From NCBI GenBank assembly GCA_046349935.1, contig JAXMBK010000014.1, positions 124,001 through 188,000 of the forward strand: 64,000 nucleotides of DNA. Reading direction: 5' to 3'. The translations under genes were made by a program, and so were the position numbers. The DNA comes from CAIXSC01 sp046349935. GTDB lineage: Bacteria; Planctomycetota; Planctomycetia; Pirellulales; Pirellulaceae. The notes under the pieces were generated by a model. That model did not search any database, was not told the DNA's origin, and saw only the letters and a list, made by a program, of their open reading frames with translations. Positions 1 through 9,739 of this stretch are shown here, in pieces (positions within the stretch are counted from its first letter, which is position 1; each line of letters starts with the position of its first letter).

Positions 1-1326
1 GTGGCCAAATTCGTCCGTCTCGCCATAAGTCATTCCCGGCTTGATGCCGCCTCCCGCCAGCCACGTGCTGAAGCCTTGACCGTTGTGATCGCGGCCCCGT
101 GAGTCGCCGTCGCCTTCGGTCACCGGCAAACGTCCGATTTCGCCGCCCCAGTGGACGAGGGTCGAATCGAGCATGCCGCGCTGCTTTAGGTCTTGAACCA
201 AGGCCGCGGCCGGCTGGTCGGTGCGTCGACAGATCTCAGGCAGCGCGGTGCGGAGGCTGTTGTGGTTGTCCCACGGCTGGCCGCCCAGGAACAACTGCAC
301 GAAGCGAACGCCTCGTTCGACCAACCGACGTGCGATCAGACAGCGCGTGCCGTATTCCTTCGTCGCCGGATTGTCGAGCCCATACAGGCGGTGCGTCGCC
401 TCGGTTTCTTGGGAGATGTCGAGCGCCTCTTTGGCGGCTGTTTGCATGGCGGCCGCCAACTCGTAACTGGCAATGCGGGCTTCCAAATCGGCTTCGCCCG
501 GATGCGCCGCCAAGTGCGCGCGATTGAGCGCTTGCAGCAGGTCGAGGTTCTGACGCTGCAGGTCGCCGCGCAACTGCTGCGGCGGATCGAGGTTCAGGAT
601 GCGCGGTTCCTTGGGACGCAGCACCGTCCCCTGAAACAGCGGCGGCATCCATCCACTGGACCAATTGTTCACGCCATCGACCGGATGTCCGCCCGGATCG
701 ACCAGCACCATGTACGCCGGCAAATTCTGCGACTCGCATCCCAAGGCGTACGTAAGCCACGAACCGAGCGTCGGTCGGCCTGTGACGGCGGGCAGACCGC
801 TGTGGAAATATCGGATCGAGACTTCGTGGCCGTTGTGCCCCGTGTGCATCGATCGGATCAGACACACGTCGTCGACGATGCTCGCCAAATGCGGCAGCAA
901 TTCGGAGATCTCCGTGCCGCACTGGCCGTGCTTGGCGAACTTCCAGGGGCTGCCGAGCAGCTTTTTGCTGGCGCGATTCACAAAGCTGTAGACGACCTCG
1001 CCCGTGTAGTCGGCGCCGTCGTGCTTGGTCAGCTCGGGCTTCGGATCGGTCAGGTCGACGTGCGAAGGTCCGCCATGCATGAACAGCGAGATCATCGACT
1101 TGGCGCGCGGCGTCGACGGCGGCGCCTTTGGCTTGAGGTCGAATGTAGGACGCACTTGCGGAATCTTCTTGGGCTCCGCCAGCAATTGTTCTTGTTGCAA
1201 CAGCCACGCTAAGGCGACCGAGCCGATGCCGAGCGCGTTCCGCGCGAGGAACTCGCGCCGCGAACTCCCCTGCCCCGCGCCGCCGGACATCCGTGTTACA
1301 TCGAGTGACGGTTCGTTAGTCGACAT
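1..1326 (-). CDS. DUF1501 family protein (C-terminus beyond window edge)
   Basis: Reading the minus strand from the ATG at 1326 gives an open frame to the window edge with no stop, so the C-terminal end is missing. The N-terminus has a Tat-like signal (SSRREFLARNALG, then a hydrophobic stretch). It is followed by the DUF1501 features MHGGPSHVDL, EISELLPHL, GHEVSIRYFHSGLP, RRLVERGVRFVQLF and VHWGGEIGR. DUF1501 proteins are alkaline-phosphatase-fold exported proteins of unknown substrate, very abundant in planctomycetes. The start codon overlaps the 3' end of the DUF1553 gene by 11 nt, so the two are translationally coupled. Function beyond family is unknown. Confidence 0.88.
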   Translation of the reverse strand, partial: MSTNEPSLDVTRMSGGAGQGSSRREFLARNALGIGSVALAWLLQQEQLLAEPKKIPQVRPTFDLKPKAPPSTPRAKSMISLFMHGGPSHVDLTDPKPELTKHDGADYTGEVVYSFVNRASKKLLGSPWKFAKHGQCGTEISELLPHLASIVDDVCLIRSMHTGHNGHEVSIRYFHSGLPAVTGRPTLGSWLTYALGCESQNLPAYMVLVDPGGHPVDGVNNWSSGWMPPLFQGTVLRPKEPRILNLDPPQQLRGDLQRQNLDLLQALNRAHLAAHPGEADLEARIASYELAAAMQTAAKEALDISQETEATHRLYGLDNPATKEYGTRCLIARRLVERGVRFVQLFLGGQPWDNHNSLRTALPEICRRTDQPAAALVQDLKQRGMLDSTLVHWGGEIGRLPVTEGDGDSRGRDHNGQGFSTWLAGGGIKPGMTYGETDEFGH

Positions 1327-4300
1327 AGAGAAACTCGTTCGAAGTGAGGAGCGCCTGACACACATTCACAATGGCTTCCGTCTCCGCCGCCACCGACTCG
1401 CCGGTCGTCGCGTGAAGCGCCGGCGCCTGCCGCGCGACCAACTCGAGCGCTAACGCCAACTCGGCGTCGGATGCGTTCCGCCCGAGCGCCAACTGCCAAG
1501 CCCGTTCGAGGGCCCGCACCGCCGGCGCCGGCCGCGGTCCAGGGAATTCTTTCTCGGCGACGAACGTCAGCGTCGCGGCCGGCGTCTCGCCTGCCGCCGA
1601 CGCCTGCAACGTCACGGTCGCCGTCCAACCGTAGGAGTCCGACGTTTCCGACTCACGCGCGTCGACGACGAAGTCGAGCACTTCGCCCGCTTCGACCGTC
1701 GCGTCGGCGACCGTCGTCTCGACCGAATTCGACTTCGCGAGCCACTCGCCCAGTTTCCCCGAGCGGCTGGAGATGACTCGAGCGCGGACGCCGTCGCCGT
1801 TGGGCGACCCGTGGCTGAGGCCGCCCTTCAGGCTGACTTTCCCAGCGCGCGGCGCCGTCCAGCGACGGATCGTCGCGAACTGGCCGCCCGGGTGTCCGCC
1901 GTTCGCGTGTTGCAGCACCCAACCCAGCTGCGCGTCGGGCAACTGCGGTCCGCCCTGCCACGACGAGCCGGTCCAGTGCGGCAAGCGTTCGAACATGGAG
2001 ACGCGCTGCGCCGCTTCGTCGACTTTCCCGTAGCCGATGATCCAAGCCGGCGTGCGTCGCAACTGCTCGACTCGCGCCGCGAGCTGTTCGATCTCTGCCG
2101 GCCGCTTGGGGCTCGCCATGGTTTCCGCATCGTGACGAGCGCGACGCGCGAGTTCGGCCGCTTGTTCGCGAACGAAGTCGCTGTTCATGAGCATGAGCGA
2201 CTGCGTAGCGACGGTCGAGGTCGTGCGTCGGTCGCAGTTGGTTTCCATCACGGGAGCGTCGAACGACGACAGGAACGCGACCGGTTGGCTGCGGCGTTGC
2301 TGCACGTACACGCTGCGTCGCGCTTCGCCCGGCGTCACGATGACTTGCCCCACGTCGTCTTCCTTCACGGCGATCGCCGGTCCGCCCATGCGGCTGCTAA
2401 GCGCGCCGCTCGCGAACAACAGCCGATCACGCAGCGTTTCGGCTTCCAACCGACGGACGCCGGCCCGAGTGAACCAACGATTGTCTTGATCCATCGCCAT
2501 GCTGGCTGGATTGGTGGAAGCCAATTGGAACGTCGTGGAGCTCATCAGCGTCCGATGCATCTCCTTCCAGCTCCAGCCGCGGGCCGGCCATTCGACGGCC
2601 AGCCAGTCGAGCAATTCAGGGTGCGTGGGACGGTCGCCGAGAGCGCCGAAGTCGCCCGCGGTGCCGACGATGCCGCGGCCGAAATGGTGCATCCAAAGGC
2701 GATTCGCCATCACTCTTCCGAACAGCGGATGGTCGCCGCGCGTGAGATGTTGGGCGAACGCCGCTCGACGTCCCGAATTGGGCGCCGGCGTCGGTTTGGC
2801 GGCGATGTCGAAACGCTGGCCGACCGGTGCGGCAATCGTCAAATCGCCCGGATTCACCGCATCCTTCGGCTGACGATGATCGCCACGATGAAACAGGAAG
2901 GTCGTCGGCGTCGTCGCATTGCGTTCCACCAGCGCGTGGACGAAGTCTTCCACCGGCTTGCGTCGCCGAGTTTCCTCGATCCGCTGGTCATACTTCTTGA
3001 GATCTTCCGCCGCTGCGGCGTCGTATTGATACAGCACGCCCGGCGAAATGTTGACGCTGGGGTTTTCCTTCAGCAGCTGGTTCTGTTCGGGCGTCCGTTT
3101 GTCGGCCGGCGTCTCATACGCAGCTCGCAGCGTCGGCCGCTGCGGCTCGGGGAACTTCTGCAGTTCCTTTTCGAGCGCCGCCTGGAGGTACTGCGATTGT
3201 TTGCCATTCTTCTCAGCGGCAATCTTCTGCACTTCGGCTTCCACTTCGGCCGCCTTGGCACGGTCGGCGTCGGTGTAAAGGGACACCAGTCGTTGTTGGG
3301 GAGGCCGCCAGTTTTTCCAGTCGAGCGCCGGTTCAAAAACGGCTCGCAATCGGTAGTAGTCCGTCTGTGGAATCGGGTCGTAGCGATGGTTGTGACACTG
3401 GGCGCAGTGGACCGACAGCCCCAAGAACGTCGTGCTGACGATGCGCAACGTATCGGCCATGACTTGATTGCGGGCCAAGTCTTGGTCGGGTGCGCCTGAT
3501 CCAGTTCCATCGGCCGCCATCCTCAAAAAGCCGGTCGCGGTCAGCCAACGGATTTGTTCGGGCGTAAAGTTGGTCGTGACCTCGCCGACCAGTTCGTCGC
3601 CCGCGAGCTGTTCGAGCAGGAAGCGGTCGAGCGGCAAGTCTTCGTTGAACGCTTGAATGACATAGTCGCGATACTTGTACGCGTAAGGACGCGGCGAATC
3701 GGCGTTGGTGTAACCGTCCGAATCCGCGTAGCCGGCGACGTCGAGCCAATGGCGGCCCCAGCGTTCGCCGTACCGGGGCGAAGCGAGGAGGCGGTCGAGC
3801 TGTCGCTGGTAGGCGTCGGGGGACGGATCGGCGACGAACGACTCGATCTCTTCCTGCGTCGGCGGCAGACCGGTGAGATCGAGTGCGGCGCGTCGCAATA
3901 GCGTCGCGCGGTCGGCATCGACGGCCAGCGGCAACTGCTGCTGGGCCGCTTTAGCCAAGATGAATGCGTCAATCGGAGTGCGTTGACGAGCCGCATCGGC
4001 GGCGCTCAACGCGGGCGTCGCGGGACGCTGCAGCGGTTGAAACGCCCAGAACTCGCGCTCCTCCGGCGTGATGCCGATGCCCTCGTCCAGCATCTCGGGC
4101 TCGGGACGCGCCGTTTTCGCGCCGTCGGCGATCCAGCGGCGGATGGTTTCGAGTTCCGCGGCGGGCAACTTCTTCTCGCCGGGCGGCATTTCGCCGTCGC
4201 GGATGCGATGCACCAGTAGGCTGGCATCGGGCTGGCCTGGGAGCACCGCGGCGCCGCCTTCGCCGCCCTTCAACAGGAAGCGGGCCAGACGCAGATCGAG

Positions 4301-4564
4301 TCCCCCCTTAAGCTCGCCGCCGCCGTGGCAATCAAGGCAATATGCCTTGAGGATCGGACGAATGTGTCGCTCGAATGTCAGCGGCCCCTCTACAGGCTTC
4401 CCCGCAGCGGGCGAGACCGGTTCAGCGCTCCGCGCCGCCGGCGTAATGAAGATCGTAGACGCCGCGATTCCGCTCGCGAGCACTACCAGCCCGAACCAAC
4501 GGGCGTGCATCCCGCACGGGTTGGCGAGTCGGCGGGCGGCCCAACGTCGACAAAGTTCAAGCAT
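1316..4564 (-). CDS. Planctomycete cytochrome / DUF1549 / DUF1553 protein
   Basis: A 1082-residue exported protein. The ATG at 4564 was chosen because AAGGA lies 9 nt upstream; the frame stays open further 5' but without a better start. After a hydrophobic signal segment comes a single c-type haem motif CLDCH (residues 76-80), the usual PSCyt1 domain. DUF1549 (YGERWGRHWLDVAGYADSDG) and DUF1553 (GRVMANRLWMHHFGRGIV) follow. The stretch around HWTGSSWQGGPQLPDAQLGW between the DUF1553 halves resembles an inserted ligand-binding module. It is the first gene of a two-gene operon with the DUF1501 gene. Such pairs are thought to act in periplasmic breakdown of complex organic matter, but no reaction is established. 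Confidence 0.9.
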   Translation of the reverse strand: MLELCRRWAARRLANPCGMHARWFGLVVLASGIAASTIFITPAARSAEPVSPAAGKPVEGPLTFERHIRPILKAYCLDCHGGGELKGGLDLRLARFLLKGGEGGAAVLPGQPDASLLVHRIRDGEMPPGEKKLPAAELETIRRWIADGAKTARPEPEMLDEGIGITPEEREFWAFQPLQRPATPALSAADAARQRTPIDAFILAKAAQQQLPLAVDADRATLLRRAALDLTGLPPTQEEIESFVADPSPDAYQRQLDRLLASPRYGERWGRHWLDVAGYADSDGYTNADSPRPYAYKYRDYVIQAFNEDLPLDRFLLEQLAGDELVGEVTTNFTPEQIRWLTATGFLRMAADGTGSGAPDQDLARNQVMADTLRIVSTTFLGLSVHCAQCHNHRYDPIPQTDYYRLRAVFEPALDWKNWRPPQQRLVSLYTDADRAKAAEVEAEVQKIAAEKNGKQSQYLQAALEKELQKFPEPQRPTLRAAYETPADKRTPEQNQLLKENPSVNISPGVLYQYDAAAAEDLKKYDQRIEETRRRKPVEDFVHALVERNATTPTTFLFHRGDHRQPKDAVNPGDLTIAAPVGQRFDIAAKPTPAPNSGRRAAFAQHLTRGDHPLFGRVMANRLWMHHFGRGIVGTAGDFGALGDRPTHPELLDWLAVEWPARGWSWKEMHRTLMSSTTFQLASTNPASMAMDQDNRWFTRAGVRRLEAETLRDRLLFASGALSSRMGGPAIAVKEDDVGQVIVTPGEARRSVYVQQRRSQPVAFLSSFDAPVMETNCDRRTTSTVATQSLMLMNSDFVREQAAELARRARHDAETMASPKRPAEIEQLAARVEQLRRTPAWIIGYGKVDEAAQRVSMFERLPHWTGSSWQGGPQLPDAQLGWVLQHANGGHPGGQFATIRRWTAPRAGKVSLKGGLSHGSPNGDGVRARVISSRSGKLGEWLAKSNSVETTVADATVEAGEVLDFVVDARESETSDSYGWTATVTLQASAAGETPAATLTFVAEKEFPGPRPAPAVRALERAWQLALGRNASDAELALALELVARQAPALHATTGESVAAETEAIVNVCQALLTSNEFLYVD

Positions 4565-4700
4565 CGAAGCGAATCCTTGCACTGGCAGGTAGGAAGTTGG
4601 GGCGGGAGGTGACAAATGAGGCGGGACTGTTATTGTTTTCCAAATATCGCTGTGACACAAGACGAAGGCGTTTCCTGAGATCCCTCGAGCGTAACCACTG

Positions 4701-5432
4701 ATGCCACCCGCCCCGGATGCCGCTGCTCGGTTCGCGACGACGCGCTGGAGTCTCGTGCGCGCTGCGAACCAAGGGCCGGAGGATACGGTGCGGCGGGCGC
4801 TGGAGGAATTGTGCCAAGCCTATTGGTATCCACTTTATGCCTACTCGCGTCGTCGCGGTCACGAACCGGCCGACGCCGAGGACCTGACGCAAGGCTTCTT
4901 CGCTCAATTGCTCCAGCGCGATGATCTGGCGAAGGCCGATCCGGCGCGAGGCCGCTTCCGCACCTTCCTCCTGACCGCGTTTCAACACTACCTCATGAAC
5001 GAACACGCTCGCGCCCACGCGCAGAAACGCGGGGGAGATCGAGTCGCTTGGCAACTGGATATCACGCAGGCGGAAACACGTTACGCCTGCGAACCAAGCG
5101 ACGAACGAACGCCGGAGCGGATTTTTGAACGCCGCTGGGCGCTTGATCTCTTGGAACGCGTTCGTCGACTGGTGCAGGACGAGTATGTCGCGACCGGCAA
5201 GCAACTGCTGTTCGACCGGTTGCAAGGGACGCTGACGAGCGGGGCTGCCGACGCCCCGTTGGCGCAGATCGCCGCGGAGTTGGGAATGAGCGACTCGGCG
5301 GTGCGCGTGGCCAGTCATCGGTTGCGGCGACGATTCGGCGAGCGGCTGCGGGAAGAAATCGCCCAAACGCTCGACGATCCTACCGCCGTCGACGACGAAA
5401 TACGCCTGCTTTTCGCCGCCTTGCACGACTGA
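4701..5432 (+). CDS. ECF-type RNA polymerase sigma factor
   Basis: A 243-residue protein. It opens with the TTRWSLV motif seen in planctomycete ECF sigma factors. A sigma-2 region follows (LCQAYWYPLYAYSRRRG...AEDLTQGFFAQLL, RGRFRTFLLTAFQHYLMNE), and a sigma-4 helix-turn-helix lies near the C-terminus (PLAQIAAELGMSDSAVRVASHRLRRRF). It is divergent from the DUF1553 gene and lies 181 nt upstream of a Ser/Thr kinase in the same direction, the pairing typical of planctomycete ECF groups in which the kinase replaces an anti-sigma factor. No clear Shine-Dalgarno sequence precedes the ATG. The regulon is unknown. Confidence 0.9.
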   Translation: MPPAPDAAARFATTRWSLVRAANQGPEDTVRRALEELCQAYWYPLYAYSRRRGHEPADAEDLTQGFFAQLLQRDDLAKADPARGRFRTFLLTAFQHYLMNEHARAHAQKRGGDRVAWQLDITQAETRYACEPSDERTPERIFERRWALDLLERVRRLVQDEYVATGKQLLFDRLQGTLTSGAADAPLAQIAAELGMSDSAVRVASHRLRRRFGERLREEIAQTLDDPTAVDDEIRLLFAALHD

Positions 5433-5613
5433 CCGCCTCCCCCTCGCCCTCCCCCTCGCCCTTTGACTCGCAAAAAAATCGTTTGGATGCTGTAACATCC
5501 GCGAAGGAGGCCTGTATCTCGTTGTGAGCGGCGGGGGAAAGCCCTCGTCGCTCGACGGAGTTCCTTGACTGAATGTTCGCCCCATCCGCCGCTGTCGCCT
5601 TCCGGAGGTCGTC

Positions 5614-8493
5614 ATGACTGAGCGCCGAACATGCCCGCAGTGCGGTGCGTCGTTGGACGCCGTTCCGCCTACCGCTCCCTGCCCGGCATGCCTCCTGCGG
5701 CTCGGTCTGTCCGACCTCCTGCACGGCGATTCGGAATCGGCCGACGAGTCGTCGCGGGCGGCGATTCCCGAGCCGCTGCGCAGCCGCTTTCCGGAGTTCG
5801 AATGGCTGCGCGTCCTGGGGGAAGGCGGGATGGGGACCGTCTATCTGGCGCGGCACCTGGCGCTCGACCGACTTGTGGCGATCAAGGTCATCAAGGATGC
5901 GCTCGCGGCCGACCCTGGCTTCGCGGAACGCTTCTCGCGCGAAGCTCGGACGCTCGCGCGTCTGAATCATCCCCAAATCGTCGCCGTCCACGACTTCGGG
6001 CAACGCGACGGCGTCTGTTTTCTCGTGATGGAATATGTCGATGGACCGAGTCTGCGCGAGCGATTGCACTCAAAGCAAGTGACGCTCGAACAGGCGCTGG
6101 CGATCATTCCGCGGATCTGCGAGGCGCTGCAGTACGCGCACGATCAGGGCGTCGTCCATCGCGACATCAAGCCCGAAAACATCCTGCTCGACGCGCAAGG
6201 CCGAGTGAAAATCGCCGACTTCGGGTTGGCCAAGATGGCGGCGACGGAGGAAGCAACGCCGTCATTGACGCTGACTCGCCAGGTGGTGGGGACGCCGCAG
6301 TACATGGCGCCCGAACAGCTGTACGGCGCCAAAAGCGTCGATCGCCGAGCGGATATTTACTCGCTAGGCGTCATCTTCTACGAGATGTTGACGGGCGAAC
6401 TGCCGCTGGGACGCTTTGAACCGCCGTCGCATCATTCGCCGGTCGACGTACGCTGGGATTCCATCGTCATGCGGACGCTCGAACGCGACCCCGACCGACG
6501 CTATCAGCATGCGTCGCAAGTGCAGACCGACGTCGAGTCGCTTGCGGCGGCCGGACCGTCGTCGAGCGGCCGCCGAGAGCCGTCGTCCGCGCCGTCCCCC
6601 GCAACCAGCGCTCCATCTCGCTCCAGCCAGCCGAAGGTGAAGGGCAACGAGGAACTGCTGCGCGAGAAAGATCTGTTCGCCGCGGGGGTGATGCTCCTGT
6701 TGTTGGGCGTTGCGCAAGCCGGGTTCGGCGTCACGTTCGCGTGGATGATCTTGGACCGTAGTTTGTCGTCCAGTTCCTTGTCGGTGCTGGGCGCCTTGGC
6801 GACCGGATTGGGAGTCCTCTTGGGCGTCGGCGTCGGCATCTTCCTCATGGTGTGCGGGATTCTCACGCTGACTTCGGCGAACGACCGAGCCGCACGGTTG
6901 GGAGGCCTCATCCTGATCCTTCCCATCTCGCCGCTGTGGTTCGTCAATGTGATCGTCGGCATCATCATTCTGCGGTTCATCCGCGTAGAGCCGAGAGAAC
7001 GGCCGGTGAATCGCGAATCGCCCGCGTACGCTTCGACGATGACGTTGCCGGCGCCGGGACGCCGACGTTTCGGCACGGCGGCGCTCGTGGGACTGGCTGC
7101 GGCGCTGCTGGTTGCTTTCCTGGCGTGGAGACACTTCGCCAGCGGTCGACTGGTCGCGGCCGTACAGCGCGCCGATGCGGAAGCCGTGCGGGCGTGGGGA
7201 ACTTGGGGGGCGACGGCGGACGCGACCGACGCGAATCAGTCCCCGGCGCTCTTTCTGGCGGCTCAGGCCGGAGATCGAGCGACCGTCGACATGCTGTTGC
7301 GGTTGGGGGCGCCCGTCGACGGGCAGACGCGCGGCGGCGACACGCCGCTGATGGCCGCCGCGTTCGCCGGCCACCACAACGTTTGTTTGCAGTTGCTGGA
7401 GTCGAGCGCCGAAGTCAATCGTCGCAATCTCGACGGCATGACTCCCCTGCTCTACGCCGTGCGCGGCGGGCACGCCGAGATCGTGACCAAGCTGATTGAG
7501 TCGGGCGCGGCTTTGAACGTCGCCGATGCAAACGGCGTGACGCCGTTGCACTGGGCGGCCGTCGAGGGGAGGTTGACCATCGTCGACAAATTGCTGGCAC
7601 GAGGCGCGGAAGTCGATGTGGTCGCCCAGGACGGCGATACGCCGCTGCTGAAGGCCGCCTGGAAGGGGCATGCCTCCGTCATTCAACGCCTGACGGCCGC
7701 CAAAGCGTCGGTCGATCGAGTCAACTCGCATGGCGAGACGGCGCTGATGTTGGCCGCCGCGTACGGCAATCTGGACGGCTTCAAAGTGTTGCTCGAACAG
7801 GGCGCAGATTCTCGCGCCGCCGCCAAGTCGGGCGTCACGCCGTTCACCGTTGCCGCGGCGAAAGGACATGTGGCGATCGTCGACCTGCTGCTCGCCAAGA
7901 ATGCGCCCGATCCGCAAGGAACCGAAGCGCAGTCCGCGATCATGCTGGCGGCCGCCAGCGGCCATGACGCCGTCGTCGAACGCTTGAAGGCGGCCGGCGT
8001 CGCCGAACCGCCGATCAACTTTTTTCGACGCGCCTATCTGCTGGCCCAAGATGGACAGCCGTCCGCGGCCTTGCCGTTGTTCCAGAAGGTGCTGGATTCA
8101 CTTGAGACCGATCCGTCCGAGTGGCGGATCGTCGACGACGAGTGGACCTACGCGTTCGCGCGTCCGCGGCGTTTGAGTCGCTTGTACGTCGCGGAATGCC
8201 AGCGGCTGGCCGGCGATTTGGCGGCCGCCGGCGAGACGCTGCGCGAAGTCGAAAAGCACCTAACGCCGGAGGAGGACCGCATTCCCGTCGTTAGTAAATG
8301 GAAGCAGTCCGAGAGCGATTCGGTCCATCGCTCGTATGCCGTCACGCGCGCGACGCTGTCAAAGCACGCGACGACGCCGCAGCAAGACTGGGAGGCGACG
8401 GTCCAATATCAAGATGTCAACCGCCGATCGTTCGGCGCTACGCGTTCACAAAGCGGCTCTGAATCAGTGCGCTTGCCGAATTTGTTTCCCTAG
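5614..8493 (+). CDS. Membrane Ser/Thr protein kinase with ankyrin repeats
   Basis: A 959-residue protein started by an ATG with GGAGG 6 nt upstream. A zinc-ribbon-like head has CPQC (7-10) and CPAC (23-26). The PknB-type kinase domain has a glycine loop GEGGMGTVY (69-77), Lys91 in AIKVIK, catalytic HRD (182-184) and DFG (202-204), and APE-type MAPEQL. Several hydrophobic segments lie near 355-460 and one near 497-515. At least seven ankyrin-type repeats follow (for example GDTPLMAAAFAGHHNVCLQLL, GVTPLHWAAVEGRLTIVDKLL). The tail looks helical and TPR-like. All catalytic residues are present, so it should be active. It probably signals to or from the sigma factor encoded upstream. Confidence 0.92.
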   Translation: MTERRTCPQCGASLDAVPPTAPCPACLLRLGLSDLLHGDSESADESSRAAIPEPLRSRFPEFEWLRVLGEGGMGTVYLARHLALDRLVAIKVIKDALAADPGFAERFSREARTLARLNHPQIVAVHDFGQRDGVCFLVMEYVDGPSLRERLHSKQVTLEQALAIIPRICEALQYAHDQGVVHRDIKPENILLDAQGRVKIADFGLAKMAATEEATPSLTLTRQVVGTPQYMAPEQLYGAKSVDRRADIYSLGVIFYEMLTGELPLGRFEPPSHHSPVDVRWDSIVMRTLERDPDRRYQHASQVQTDVESLAAAGPSSSGRREPSSAPSPATSAPSRSSQPKVKGNEELLREKDLFAAGVMLLLLGVAQAGFGVTFAWMILDRSLSSSSLSVLGALATGLGVLLGVGVGIFLMVCGILTLTSANDRAARLGGLILILPISPLWFVNVIVGIIILRFIRVEPRERPVNRESPAYASTMTLPAPGRRRFGTAALVGLAAALLVAFLAWRHFASGRLVAAVQRADAEAVRAWGTWGATADATDANQSPALFLAAQAGDRATVDMLLRLGAPVDGQTRGGDTPLMAAAFAGHHNVCLQLLESSAEVNRRNLDGMTPLLYAVRGGHAEIVTKLIESGAALNVADANGVTPLHWAAVEGRLTIVDKLLARGAEVDVVAQDGDTPLLKAAWKGHASVIQRLTAAKASVDRVNSHGETALMLAAAYGNLDGFKVLLEQGADSRAAAKSGVTPFTVAAAKGHVAIVDLLLAKNAPDPQGTEAQSAIMLAAASGHDAVVERLKAAGVAEPPINFFRRAYLLAQDGQPSAALPLFQKVLDSLETDPSEWRIVDDEWTYAFARPRRLSRLYVAECQRLAGDLAAAGETLREVEKHLTPEEDRIPVVSKWKQSESDSVHRSYAVTRATLSKHATTPQQDWEATVQYQDVNRRSFGATRSQSGSESVRLPNLFP

Positions 8494-8590
8494 CGTCGGA
8501 GTCAGCCGCGACTTGATCATGTCCAGCAGCGTGTCGCGCTCCTTGGTGTAGGTCGAGTCCTCTTTGATCTGGCGACGCGCATGCACCCAA

Positions 8591-8739
8591 CAGGCAGCGC
8601 GGACCGTGCATCGGGCAGACTTGCTGCGCCTCGTCGCCGTTCTCGTTCCTTTCGAGCGCGTGGTTACGGAGAGCATCCGCCCCGAAAGGGCCCGACAGGT
8701 CAGCCCAGGGCAGAGCGAAGCGCCGCCCTGGGTTCTGGG
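8591..8739 (+). repeat. Dispersed repeat module A, copy 1
   Basis: This stretch of about 149 nt is nearly identical, with about five mismatches by eye, to 11915-12063. Both begin CAGGC and end CCCTGGGTTCTGGG. Part of the same module occurs inverted at about 31680-31735 (CCCAGGGCGTCGCTGCGCTC and GACCTGTCGGGCCCC). It has no coding potential common to the copies. Confidence 0.85.
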
Positions 8740-8742
8740 CGC

Positions 8743-9049
8743 TCCCAGGGCGTCGCTCTACGGCTGCGCCGTATCGTATTGTTTGGGCCGGCGTGTGGTG
8801 GTTGTCGGAGTGACTGTGACATAAACCGGTGGTGTCGCTTCGCTCTACCACCGGCTAATGGCTATCAAGCCTCCGGCTTGAGTGACCGTGGCGCCTTCAC
8901 GGTTGGCGATTGGCGGTCGGCGGTTGGGAATTGCTTTACGGCGTTGCCCTTCGGGGCGGAGCAAACCACATTGGTGACAATCTGCGATGAACGCCAAGTT
9001 CCAATCACAGCGCAACTTCAAAACCTCCGCCTCCAACTGCTCGATCTGC
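8743..9049 (+). repeat. Dispersed repeat module B, copy 1, with CCGGTGG hairpin
   Basis: About 300 nt matching 12461-12753, from TCCCAGGGCGTCGCTCTACG to CTGCTCGATCTGC, with scattered substitutions and small indels. It contains a stem-loop at 8826-8854, CCGGTGG/CCACCGG, followed by CTAAT. The 3' part, read on the minus strand, could encode a short coiled-coil peptide (IEQLEAEVLKL...), possibly left from a mobile-element gene. That is a weak inference. Confidence 0.8.
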
Positions 9050-9237
9050 CGCGGGCTTCGCGGTCTCCTGCGACGTCGCCGTGCAGTAGGCCCCGACCGC
9101 CAGCCCGCCGGCCCGATAACGTCGCAGCCGCGACTCCCAATCCGCTCGCTTCCCCGCGTCGCTCGTTCTCGCCATCGCATCGTAAAACCGTGTAAGTGAG
9201 ACGAGTGGAGACCAACGATCCCGGGAAATACAACACT

Positions 9238-9520
9238 GGCGATCACGATCGTGCGGAATGGTGTGGTGTACGCTTACGCAATCTGATCATGGCCGCCGAG
9301 GTTTATCAGGGGAATCAGGCGGATGTCCCGACGCTGGAAGACAGCGTCAACGCAGCCCAGACGAATCAAGCCGCGACGGGAAGCGAAGTCGTCATTCAGG
9401 AAGTCGTCGACTACAAGGGATATCACTCCGGGGGAACCTTGGAGACGATCGCGATCGAGACGCCGTATCGCACCTACATTCCTGAACCGCGACGCAAGAA
9501 GAAAGATCACCGACGCGGGC
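9238..9520 (+). pseudogene. IS1182-type transposase fragment
   Basis: In the plus frame the peptide contains MAAEVYQGNQADVPTLEDSV and VVDYKGYHSGGTLETIA, followed by TYIPEPRRKKK. This order (AEV...GD..TL, then DKGYHS, then R.YI.EP.R) is the middle of the DDE catalytic domain of IS1182-like transposases. The catalytic Asp-Lys-Gly-Tyr-His block reads DYKGYHS. Neither the N-terminal third nor the C-terminal Glu region is present, so this is a remnant. It lies 220 nt upstream of the ISL3 pseudogene and downstream of repeat module B. Confidence 0.65.
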
Positions 9521-9739
9521 CTGGTTCGGGGGCTGGCGGTGATGAGGCCCGAGCGAAAGGTAAGGCCGTGTTGCTACCAGTTGCAAACACTCATCGCACG
9601 ACCCGATGAAAGTGGAGGTCATCCATAACGACGTATTTCCGGAAAAAGGAATGAGTAACGAGTTTTCCGCAGCAGTGCAAAGATGGTCCTTCCGACTTTC
9701 CCGTGGGTGGCGTAGCATTGTCGCGGGAGGACAACGCCG

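Larger units (their letters stand above)
8494..9237. other. Gene-free repeat zone after the kinase gene
   Basis: No intact gene is supported here. The first 100 nt, read on the minus strand (8464-8583), encode a plausible but headless peptide ending in DMIKSRLTPTLGKQIRQAH that abuts the kinase stop. It may be the tail of a lost gene. The rest is made of repeat modules A and B, which recur at 11.9-12.8 kb. The stretch 9050-9237 shows nothing recognisable. Confidence 0.5.

Noticed and set aside
193..1212. A 339-residue open frame on the plus strand
   Set aside because: It is antisense to the DUF1501 gene, has no family features and shows the Arg-rich composition typical of shadows in GC-rich genes.
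8438..8851. Minus-strand open frame beginning MVERSDTTG, also seen near 31 kb
   Set aside because: The start lies in the CCGGTGG hairpin repeat and the frame reads through non-coding repeat modules; similar spurious starts appear at each repeat copy.
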